Part shown: in pieces, positions 20,480 to 28,006 of the stretch | Layout: the number at the start of each line of letters is the position of its first letter | Numbering within the stretch: the stretch's first letter is position 1 | Origin: Polaromonas sp. | Lineage (GTDB): Bacteria; Pseudomonadota; Gammaproteobacteria; Burkholderiales; Burkholderiaceae_C | Assembly (NCBI RefSeq): GCF_012927455.1 | Contig: NZ_JABBPE010000016.1 | Location: 434,001 to 498,000 of the forward strand | DNA length: 64,000 nucleotides | Reading direction: 5' to 3' | The notes under the pieces: generated by a model | What the model was told of the DNA's origin: nothing | The model's database searches: none | The model's input: only the letters and a program-made list of their open reading frames with translations | Program-made: the position numbers and the translations under genes

Positions 20480-21148
20480 TTAATAAGGCGCCGGGCTTTT
20501 GCCCTTGACGCCGGCGCCTGCCTTCACGTCTGCATTCGGGTTGACGTCGGCGGCACCTGCCCCCACGCCAGCACCAGCGTCCGCGCCGGCAGCGCCGCTG
20601 CGGCCAGCCTTGTCAAGCTTTCTGGGCAGGCTCCCCACATTGCCCTTCAGGCCGCCGGTCTCGTCAGCCTTGACCTCACCCTTGCCGGTCATGCCGCTTT
20701 TTCCACCCATGCTGCCCATGTCGTGATTTCTCACGCCACCCACGGCAGACTCACCCATCGGTGCGGCGGTGCCGCCAGCGGCCTGCCCCGTGCCCCGCAC
20801 ACCACCCACGGCGCGGCTCTGGCCCGAGGTGGCGCTGCCGGTTGCGCCGGCGTCTGTCCCGGCACCCACCGCGCCCTGCGCCACCTGCATGGCCGCAGCG
20901 CGCTGTTCCGCCGTCACGTTGTCGTTGGCGCCCAGGCGCACGCCGTCATCCACACTGGCGCGCGCGCTCGCCGCCGCGCTATTGCGCGAAGCGCCTTCAC
21001 GGCCAGGAGCGGCGGCCTGCGCGGAAACGCCCCAGGCCATGGCCGTGGTCAGCAGCAAAACGGAAGGTACGGCGCGCAGAAAGCGCGGACTGGCCACCAG
21101 GCAAAGAAATCGAGAATCTGTGGACTGCGAGTTTTTAAACCGATGCAT
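20480..21148 (-). CDS. Exported Gly/Ala-rich protein, unknown function
   Basis: 222 residues from ATG 21148, which has AGGAG eight bases upstream. A signal peptide with hydrophobic core PSVLLLTTAMAWGVSAQA ends near residue 46. The mature protein is Gly/Ala/Asp-rich and low in complexity; one segment (DDGVRLGANDNVTAEQRAAA, about 65-84) is less repetitive. No cysteines appear in the mature part and no known family was recognised. It is probably periplasmic or surface exposed. It resembles the exported proteins at 9220-11384 in style but does not share their KGKD motif. Confidence 0.62.
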   Translation of the reverse strand: MHRFKNSQSTDSRFLCLVASPRFLRAVPSVLLLTTAMAWGVSAQAAAPGREGASRNSAAASARASVDDGVRLGANDNVTAEQRAAAMQVAQGAVGAGTDAGATGSATSGQSRAVGGVRGTGQAAGGTAAPMGESAVGGVRNHDMGSMGGKSGMTGKGEVKADETGGLKGNVGSLPRKLDKAGRSGAAGADAGAGVGAGAADVNPNADVKAGAGVKGKSPAPY

Positions 21149-21561
21149 TGAAGCTCCTGAATTGAAGAAGATTTCATCTTGCCGCACCTCCATGTCCATC
21201 AGGTATTGTTTTTGTTAACTTTGTAAGGCGATCTACGATCGCTATCCCACGGCGCTTGCTAGATAAGTAGGCGCTCACATAACCAGCAATCCTCATGATG
21301 CGAAACGCCAGCGCCGCGATTGTGTAGGGATGTCGGCATCCAGCAGCTGATTCGCTGGGATGAATTCGCCGGTCACGCTGGGCCCGCGCCGCCGTCAAAG
21401 GTGCCAGCCCAGTAAGCCTGCGCAGCCCACCACATTCGACGTCTGTATGCGCCAGCGCATCGACGAAGGACCTGCGCTGGTGCATACTCGCGCCGGATAT
21501 CCGTGTTTCCTGCCGCCCTGTCCCATCGGATCTGGCAGCCTTTTACAGAAACGAAAATCAA
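21149..21561. other. Intergenic region upstream of the first DUF3494 lipoprotein
   Basis: 413 bp between divergent genes. It contains short palindromic pieces (CGATCTACGATCG near 21230) but no gene or repeat copy I can support. It must hold promoters for both flanking envelope genes. Confidence 0.4.
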
Positions 21562-23037
21562 ATGATCAGACTACCAAGTTATTCCAGGCGCCTTCTGTGC
21601 CTGCTGCCCGTTCTGCTGGGCGCCCTGCTGGCCGGTTGCGGCGACAACTCAGACAACAACCCGGGCAACGGCTCGGGCGGCCCCAACCTTGGTTCCGCGC
21701 CGACGATTACGTCCACAACGCCTGCCGATACCGCCAAGGATGTGCCTATTCAACGAGAAATCACCGCCCGCTTCGACAAGGCGATGGACGATAAGAGCAT
21801 CAATGCCACGACCTTCACGCTGACTGCGCCTGGCGCGGTTGCCATTGGCGGAACTGTGTCCCTGGATGCTGCGAACAATACGGCGATCTTCAAACCGGCC
21901 AGCGCGCTGGCGGTCAATACGCTGTTTACCGCAACCGTCACCACCGGAGCCAAGGAGGTGGGGGGAATCGCGCTAGCCAGCAAGGTGACATGGACTTTCA
22001 CCACCGCAACGGTAGACACGATTCGGCCCACCATCACGGCCAACACCCCGCAAGATAATGCTACCGGCGTGGCCATCAATCGCAAAATTACCGCCACCTT
22101 TGATGAGGCGATAGACCCCGCCAGCCTCAGCGCAGCCAGCTTTACCGTGACCGCCGCAGCGGCCACGACGCCCGTTGCAGGCGTGGTGAGTTTGGTTGGC
22201 ACTACCGTCATCTTCACGCCACCCGCCAGCAACTTGACCCCCAGCACTCAATACACGGCCAAGATCAAGGCCGGCGTCAAGGATCTCGCCGGCAATGCAT
22301 TGTTGAACGACTTTGTTTGGCGCTTCACCACGGCAGACGCAGCGCAGCCGCTGGCCAAAGGCCCGACACCGGTGGTGCTTGGCACCGCAGGCGATTTTGT
22401 GATTCTTGCCAAAACCGGCGTCTCCACCACAGGAACCACCAAAATTGTTGGCGACATTGGACTGAGCCCGGCTGCCGAGACCTTCATCACAGGATTTTCG
22501 CAAGCGCGTGATGCTACCAATGAATTTTCGACAGCGCCTACCATCGTAACTGGCAAGCTCTTTGCCGCCAATATGGCAGTGCCTACGCCTTCCAACCTGA
22601 CCACGTCCGTCGAAAACATGCTAACCGCCTACACCGATGCCGCCGGACGCTCGTTGCCCGACACCACCGAACTGGGCGCCGGCAACATTAGCGGCAAGAC
22701 CATCCCTCCCGGCCTGCACAAATGGGGCACCGGCCTGTTGCTGGCCTCCGGTGTCACGCTAGATGGCGGCGCCAATGACGTCTGGATCTTTCAAATAGCG
22801 CAAGACCTGACCGTGAACAACGGCGTCATTCTGACGCTGAGCGGCGGCGCTCAGGCCAAGAACATCTTCTGGCAGGTCGCCGGCCAGGCGACCCTGGGAA
22901 CGACGTCTGATTTCAAGGGAACCATCCTGAGTAAAACATTGATCGCGCTGCAGACCGGCGCCAAGCTGACTGGCCGGGCCCTGGCACAAACGGCGGTCAC
23001 GCTGCAAGCCAACGCCGTGACGGCTCCGGCTCAATAG
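21562..23037 (+). CDS. Lipoprotein with two Big_5 domains and a DUF3494 ice-binding-type domain
   Basis: 491 residues. A lipobox (LLAGC, Cys 26) marks it as a lipoprotein. Two Ig-like Big_5 (SbsA-type) domains follow, about residues 45-150 and 152-255, each opening with PTITSTTPADTAKDVP / PTITANTPQDNATGVA and ending in WTFTT / WRFTT. Residues 265-490 match the DUF3494 ice-binding-like beta-solenoid: FVILAKTGVSTTGTTKIVGD, IPPGLHKWGTG, VWIFQIAQDLTV and FWQVAGQATLGTTSDFKGTI. DUF3494 proteins bind ice in polar microbes but are also found in adhesins. Likely cell-surface anchored; ice binding is inferred. Confidence 0.85.
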   Translation: MIRLPSYSRRLLCLLPVLLGALLAGCGDNSDNNPGNGSGGPNLGSAPTITSTTPADTAKDVPIQREITARFDKAMDDKSINATTFTLTAPGAVAIGGTVSLDAANNTAIFKPASALAVNTLFTATVTTGAKEVGGIALASKVTWTFTTATVDTIRPTITANTPQDNATGVAINRKITATFDEAIDPASLSAASFTVTAAAATTPVAGVVSLVGTTVIFTPPASNLTPSTQYTAKIKAGVKDLAGNALLNDFVWRFTTADAAQPLAKGPTPVVLGTAGDFVILAKTGVSTTGTTKIVGDIGLSPAAETFITGFSQARDATNEFSTAPTIVTGKLFAANMAVPTPSNLTTSVENMLTAYTDAAGRSLPDTTELGAGNISGKTIPPGLHKWGTGLLLASGVTLDGGANDVWIFQIAQDLTVNNGVILTLSGGAQAKNIFWQVAGQATLGTTSDFKGTILSKTLIALQTGAKLTGRALAQTAVTLQANAVTAPAQ

Positions 23038-23109
23038 CCAGGCCGTGAGCGGTTGGAAAAGGATCGTAGGACAGCGGCGCTGATTGACCCTCCCGACCGT
23101 TTTCCGCCC

Positions 23110-23139
23110 AAAAAAAGGACCCACCTGGGTCCTTTTTTT
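23110..23139. terminator. Bidirectional rho-independent terminator
   Basis: An A7/T7-flanked perfect hairpin (AAAGGACCCA with TGGGTCCTTT, loop CC) lies 72 bp after the first DUF3494 gene. The A-run and T-run make it functional in both directions. Confidence 0.92.
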
Positions 23140-23169
23140 CATGGACGCTGCAATCCGCGCAGCCACACC

Positions 23170-23222
23170 GCTACAAGTTTGATAGCTTGCGGCGCCCGCG
23201 TCTTTGGGGCTATAGGCCTTTT
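23170..23222 (+). repeat. Two-hairpin intergenic repeat, copy 7
   Basis: GCTACAAGTTTGATAGC, then TTGCGGCGCCCGC, spacer, GGGGCTATAGGCCTTTT. It follows the terminator after the first DUF3494 gene. Confidence 0.68.
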
Positions 23223-23411
23223 GTCTACACAAACTCCAATCCGGCGACCAGCCCACGCCAAAAAAGCAACAGTAGGTAACGAAGTCGGGCCTTTGGCTGA
23301 CACTCTGTGCGGCAGCGCACAGATAGCATCCATATGTCCGCGCACATTAAGCGGACGAGAGCCGCTTTTTTCTGCACTGCAGAAGCGGTCTCCAACCTTA
23401 CAGGATTGCAA

Positions 23412-24797
23412 ATGAAAAATTTTGAGAGCTATTCCAGAGGCCGGACCTGGTCCATGGCATTGCTGCTGAGTGCTTTGGCGGTAGTGGCGACAGGCTGCGG
23501 CGGGGGCGGAGGAGGACGAGATCCGATCCTTGGTGCGAACGGAGCGACGGCCATCGTTGTTCCATTGGTCCCCATCGGGCCCGTAGTCCCCTTGGTTCCA
23601 CCAGCGGGTGCTGTTATTCCCGGCGCTTGTACGGCGGCGGGCCCCACGGTAACCGCGTCAGATCCCACTAATGGCAACCAGTCCGCGTCGACTAGCACCA
23701 CCGGTGTAGCGAATAATGGCAAATCGGTCACCGCCACATTCGACCAGCCAATGAACGGCGCCACCATCAACGCGATCAGCTTCACGTTGGCGCCAGTGGG
23801 CGGGGCGGCGCTGATACCCGCATCGGTCAACTATGACGCTGCCTCTCAGGTAGCGACCTTGACCACAGCCGCCGCTCTCGTGCCGGCAACTTCCTACACG
23901 GCGGTAATTCAGGGCGCCGTCACAAATGCCGCAGGTACGACCATCGGCTGTAACTATGTGTGGACCTTCAAGACAGCGGCAGCCCTTATCGCAACGCCTC
24001 CTTCTGTCAACCTTGGCTTGGCCGACGCTTTCGGAATTGCGGCCACCGCCGGGATCAGGAACACCCTTACCGCGCCTAATACGCAGATCAATGGCAATGC
24101 AGTCTTGTCTGCAACTCCTACTTGCAATGCGGTGGCCTCTCCCGGCGGTAACGGCGCAGCCGGTTTTGGTCTTTGCGGAGGTGCTGCTCCCACCATCAAC
24201 GGCACGGTTGTCACGCCAACCTTTCCGGACACTACTTCGGCCAACGCGGTCGTGCGCGACCTGCGCGCAGCGTATCTGCGTATCACGCCGCCAGCAGGAC
24301 CACCTGCCGCCGGTTCATTGGGCGGCGGGACTTCGATCCCTGCGGGCACCACCTTGGGAGCCGCCGCTGGTAGTGCGCCTGTGGTCGGAGACAACCTGTT
24401 CTTTCCTGGCGTCTATACCTCCAACACGTCGATCCTGATTACGGGCGACCTCACGCTCGATGCCCAGAACGACCCCAATGCCCGCTTTGTCTTCCAGTCA
24501 GCCAGCACCGTCGGCGCAGTAGCCGGCACAGCCTCTCCGGGTCCTCACACGCGCATCCTGTTGATCAACGGTGCCAAGGCTTCCAACGTCTGGTGGCAGG
24601 CCGGTTCTGCCGCAACGCTCGGAACCAGCGCTGAATGGCAAGGCAACATACTGGCCGCTGGTGATGTCACGATGGAAACCGGCGCGAGTTCGTGCGGCAG
24701 ATTGTTCGCTGGGGCGTTTACGTCTGGCGCCTTTGTCTTCGACTCAAACCTGGTTTCCGTGCCAGGGCATGCGAATGCGCCGCCTACCTGCAAGTAG
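23412..24797 (+). CDS. Second lipoprotein with Big_5 and DUF3494 ice-binding-type domains
   Basis: 461 residues from ATG 23412. The lipobox VVATGC (Cys 29) is followed by a Gly-rich linker. One Big_5 domain (about 70-195) ends in YVWTFKTAAA. The DUF3494 domain (about 205-450) shows AFGIAATAGIRNT, INGNAVLSATPTC, VVGDNLFFPGVYTSNTSI, RFVFQSAS and WWQAGSAATLGTSAEWQGNI. It is paralogous to the preceding gene but has one fewer Big_5 domain and extra cysteines (CNAVAS, GLCGG, PTCK). Two adjacent ice-binding-type proteins suggest duplication with divergence. Likely surface lipoprotein. Confidence 0.85.
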   Translation: MKNFESYSRGRTWSMALLLSALAVVATGCGGGGGGRDPILGANGATAIVVPLVPIGPVVPLVPPAGAVIPGACTAAGPTVTASDPTNGNQSASTSTTGVANNGKSVTATFDQPMNGATINAISFTLAPVGGAALIPASVNYDAASQVATLTTAAALVPATSYTAVIQGAVTNAAGTTIGCNYVWTFKTAAALIATPPSVNLGLADAFGIAATAGIRNTLTAPNTQINGNAVLSATPTCNAVASPGGNGAAGFGLCGGAAPTINGTVVTPTFPDTTSANAVVRDLRAAYLRITPPAGPPAAGSLGGGTSIPAGTTLGAAAGSAPVVGDNLFFPGVYTSNTSILITGDLTLDAQNDPNARFVFQSASTVGAVAGTASPGPHTRILLINGAKASNVWWQAGSAATLGTSAEWQGNILAAGDVTMETGASSCGRLFAGAFTSGAFVFDSNLVSVPGHANAPPTCK

Positions 24798-24945
24798 CAC
24801 GGCATGAGGCCACCAGCGTGAAGGTGGTCCTTTCGCATCAAGAAAACCTGAAATCCCGGTCAAGCGTCAACGTAGACTGGGACGTTTTAAAAAACATCGA
24901 TCACGTAACAAGCACAAGATTTATTAAATCCTGCTGGAGAAAAAT

Positions 24946-26082
24946 ATGAAATTACTCACACAAGCTTCCGGAACGCTGGGTCTGCTGGCACTTGCCGCAT
25001 TCACCAGCCCCCTCGCCATTGCGCAGGACTCCGGCTGGTACGCCGGCGCCAACGTCGGCCGCTCGCTCGCCACCATTGACGACGCGCGAATCACCAGTGG
25101 TCTGCAGGCGGGCGGCCTGGCCACCAGTTCGATTTCCGATCGCGACCGCAATCACGGCTTCAAGCTTTATGGCGGCTACCAGCTCAACAAGAACTTCGCC
25201 GTCGAGGGCGGCTATTTTGATCTGGGCAAGTTCGGCTACACCGCCACCACGGTGCCGGCCGGCACGCTGACGGGCGACATCAAGGTCAAGGGCCTGAACC
25301 TGGACCTGGTCGGCATCGTGCCCTTGACCGAGAAGTTTTCTGCCTTTGGCCGCGCCGGACTCAACTACGCGCAAGCCAAAGACACCTTCACCGGCACCGG
25401 CGCGGTCCGCGTGACCAATCCCAATCCAAGCAAGAGCGGCACTAACCTCAAATTCGGTTTGGGCGTTCAATACGCCTTCACCGAAGCCCTGGCTGTGCGC
25501 GCCGAGGCCGAGCGCTACCGCGTCGACGATGCCATCGGCAACAAAGGCCACATCGACCTGCTGTCGGTCGGTCTGATCTACCGCTTTGGTGCCAAGGCGC
25601 AAGCCCCCGCACCGCAAGCAGTAGCGCCCGCGCTGGCGCCGGTCCCGGAGGTCGTCGCAGCAACGCCACCTCCTCCACCGCCACCAGCGCCAGCACCGCG
25701 CTTTGAAAAGTACACGCTGTCGGCCACCGAAGTGTTTGCCTTCAACAGCGCCGAACTGAAGCCGCAGCAACCCAAGCTTGATGAAATCGCCACCGCCCTC
25801 AAGGCCGACAGTTCAGTCAACAACGTCGCCATCACCGGTTATGCCGACCGCATAGGCTCGGAAAAAGCCAACCAGACGCTGTCCGAGCGCCGCGCCGTCT
25901 CCGTTAAAACCTACCTGACCAACAAGGGTGTTGAGGCCAATCGCCTGAAGGCCGAAGGCAAGGGCGAAGCCAATCCGGTGGTGGTCTGCAAAGACAAAAA
26001 ACGCCCCGCGCTCATCAAATGCCTGGAGCCCAATCGCCGCGTCGAAGTCGAGCAAATCACCATCGAACGCCGCGTTCAGTAA
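24946..26082 (+). CDS. OmpA-family outer-membrane protein
   Basis: 378 residues. It has a signal peptide (about 1-27, ending AIAQD) and an N-terminal eight-strand OmpA-type beta-barrel (WYAGANVGRSLA to SVGLIYRFGAK, about 30-220). A Pro/Ala-rich linker contains a run of seven prolines. The C-terminal OmpA peptidoglycan-binding domain includes VAITGYADRIGSEKANQTLS (about 290-309, with the Asp-Arg pair that contacts diaminopimelate) and CLEPNRRVEVE. It links outer membrane and cell wall. A well-placed GGAG lies before ATG 24946. Terminated by the hairpin at 26147. Confidence 0.92.
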   Translation: MKLLTQASGTLGLLALAAFTSPLAIAQDSGWYAGANVGRSLATIDDARITSGLQAGGLATSSISDRDRNHGFKLYGGYQLNKNFAVEGGYFDLGKFGYTATTVPAGTLTGDIKVKGLNLDLVGIVPLTEKFSAFGRAGLNYAQAKDTFTGTGAVRVTNPNPSKSGTNLKFGLGVQYAFTEALAVRAEAERYRVDDAIGNKGHIDLLSVGLIYRFGAKAQAPAPQAVAPALAPVPEVVAATPPPPPPPAPAPRFEKYTLSATEVFAFNSAELKPQQPKLDEIATALKADSSVNNVAITGYADRIGSEKANQTLSERRAVSVKTYLTNKGVEANRLKAEGKGEANPVVVCKDKKRPALIKCLEPNRRVEVEQITIERRVQ

Positions 26083-26130
26083 GATCTGGTATTGGCGCAG
26101 CTAAAACCAGATCGCATCTGCACCTCCCTC

Positions 26131-26186
26131 GCTACTAATTTAGTAGCTGCCCGCACCCTTCTTGTAAGGGCTGCGGGCTTTTTTTG
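26131..26186 (+). repeat. Two-hairpin intergenic repeat, copy 8, acting as a terminator
   Basis: Hairpin 1 is GCTACTAATTTAGTAGC. Hairpin 2 here is a full intrinsic terminator: GCCCGCACCCTT pairs with AAGGGCTGCGGGC and is followed by TTTTTTT (26147-26186). It lies 48 bp after ompA and is the clearest case of this repeat family serving as a transcription terminator. Confidence 0.85.
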
Positions 26187-26223
26187 TACGTTTTTAGGGA
26201 AAGAAAACAGCCCGCCAAGGCCC

Positions 26224-26799
26224 TCAAAACGGCCGCACACCAATCAGCACCGCGTGCGCCCAGAACGCAAACACCGCCCAGGCCACGATGCCCACCAGCA
26301 GCGTCATCGCCGTGCCGGCGACCGTACCCGCAGGATAGCGGGCCTGCGTCGCCCGGTCGCGCGCCCGCGCGGCGCGAAAGCTCAATACCGCCCACAACAA
26401 GAACCCGCCAAACAGCAGCAAGTCGGCCAGGTTACCGTTGCTCAGTAAATGCGCCAAGGCCCAGACCTTGACCGACAGCACCATCGGGTGATGCAGGCGC
26501 GCCTTAAGGGCGTTGCGCGGCACATAGGTGGCCGCCAGCAACACAAACGCGATCAGCATCAAGAGCGCCGCCACATGGCGCATGCCGGCCGGCGGCTGCC
26601 ACAGCGTCACTGGCTGCTGGCGCGCCAGGCCATAGCCCCACACCAGCAGCACAAAACCCGCAATTGACAGCAGCGCATACAGGCCTTTCCACGCGCCCTG
26701 GCCGAGTCGCGCCATCATCGCCGTGCGCCATCCATCGGCCACGATGCGCGTCGAGTGCACGCCGAGAAAAAGAACCAGCCCCAGAATCAGCATGCCCAT
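26224..26799 (-). CDS. NnrU-family membrane protein
   Basis: 191 residues with about five hydrophobic segments. NnrU features are visible: LILGLVLFLGVHSTRI at the N-terminus, GYGLARQQPVTLWQPP (about 71-86) and the central LKARLHHPMVLSVKVWALAHLLSNGNLADL (about 116-145) that is typical of the family. NnrU proteins occur near denitrification genes in some bacteria and near isoprenoid or carotenoid genes in others; no such genes are here. Two ATGs are close together (26799, 26793). It is convergent with ompA across the terminator. Confidence 0.85.
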   Translation of the reverse strand: MGMLILGLVLFLGVHSTRIVADGWRTAMMARLGQGAWKGLYALLSIAGFVLLVWGYGLARQQPVTLWQPPAGMRHVAALLMLIAFVLLAATYVPRNALKARLHHPMVLSVKVWALAHLLSNGNLADLLLFGGFLLWAVLSFRAARARDRATQARYPAGTVAGTAMTLLVGIVAWAVFAFWAHAVLIGVRPF

Positions 26800-27058
26800 G
26801 TGTCGCCTTTTGAAAGATGTGCCGCGATTGTGGGGGCGGGCGACAAGCGAACCGCCGCCGGAAACCGGCCCGCTATCTTGTCTATAGCTTGTCGTGCCCA
26901 TCCAGCAAAGGCCAAAGGCCTAACCTTCAGTTGGTCGAATTAGCGCAGCGTGACCCGACGTGGCGTGAAGAGGCGGCTAACGCCGGTCTACGGATGTCGG
27001 GTTACGCCCGCGGCTAACCCGACCTACATCGAGGAATAGAGGTCCTTTCCCGCAGCGC

Positions 27059-27262
27059 TCAGCGCTTGGGCCCCACTGGCCCCCGACGCGACTGAGACTG
27101 ATTGCTGCCGCCCACATGCGCCTCGCGATCGCTGCGGCTGTCTGGCGTGCGCTGGCCCTGATTCAACTGCGTGGGCGCCTGCTCACCGAGCTTGTTGGTG
27201 TCGTTCTCAACCTTGCCGGTCTTGGGCGTCTGCTCGTCGCGTGGATTTTGCTTGTGGCTCAT
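27059..27262 (-). CDS. Small hydrophilic hypothetical protein
   Basis: 67 residues, highly charged and rich in Gln, Asn, Ser and Arg, with no hydrophobic stretch, so likely soluble and disordered. ATG at 27262 is preceded by a strong AGGAGA site six bases away, which supports translation. No family was recognised. Confidence 0.55.
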   Translation of the reverse strand: MSHKQNPRDEQTPKTGKVENDTNKLGEQAPTQLNQGQRTPDSRSDREAHVGGSNQSQSRRGPVGPKR

Positions 27263-27455
27263 GCTGCTCTCCTGATGTGCGGTTTACCAAAAAAAATGCA
27301 GGTTGCTGTCAAGGCGACTGGCTCGCGTTTGCCGGTTGACAACCGTTCCTCATTCTTCACCCTTCGCAGTACGCATCGTGTCAGACGGTGCCGCGACGCG
27401 ACCACGCAGCGGCGCTTCAGCTGCCGGCAACTGTAATCGCTCGGCCTGTCTACAC

Positions 27456-27512
27456 GCTATGAATTTAATAGCTGCTTGCGCCCATGCAGTATGGGCTGTA
27501 TGCCATTTTTGT
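27456..27512 (+). repeat. Two-hairpin intergenic repeat, copy 10
   Basis: GCTATGAATTTAATAGC, then TGCTTGCGCCC, spacer, ATGGGCTGTATGCCATTTTTGTG. It lies alone in a long non-coding stretch. Confidence 0.75.
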
Positions 27513-28006
27513 GTAGATTTGTCGAGAGTAGATCGGCTTATCCGCAGGCGAAAGCCGTCATCAGAGGGAAACGGGGCTCTAATTCCAGATCAACGCTGCC
27601 ATTCAAGGGGTTTGCACGGTAGTTGACTCCCGATAGGCCCGGTAGTCCACATCTTGTGTCCACCGCGTGACCTGCCCTTTGATTGAAATAACAGCTTCTA
27701 CTTGCATCGCACGATCCATTATTTGTCGAAATGTAAAGCGGTATTGAAAGAAAAGCGCCTGCGAAATTCTTGGCGAAGTGGCAGCTTTCGCTCGCTGCGG
27801 CGGCAGGTTTTTTGGAATTTGACTCTAGTCGCCCTCATCGAAACGGAGATTTTCCCGCCACATCAAAACTATAAAAACTGATACTAATATTGGTCATATT
27901 CACAATAATCGGTAAACATTCTGAAACTTATTGACAATAATATTTCACTTTGAAACAATTACGTCGGTTTCTGTTTCACATTGACAGTATTTGAACAAGG
28001 GAAAAG
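27513..28006. other. Non-coding, partly AT-rich region upstream of the large lipoprotein
   Basis: About 490 bp. The last 170 bp (from about 27835) are much richer in A+T than the surroundings, with several short TATTGGTCATATT / TTGACAATAATATT stretches likely to contain the promoter of the gene at 28007. On the minus strand about 27620-27760 reads as a short protein-like open stretch ending in a stop (RQIMDRAMQVEAVIS...), possibly a gene remnant, but too short to name. Confidence 0.4.

Noticed and set aside
26881..26930. A further copy of the two-hairpin repeat (CTATAGCTTGTCGTGCCC)
   Set aside because: Only a partial match to hairpin 1 and the GCCC block; the second half is absent, so it was not counted.
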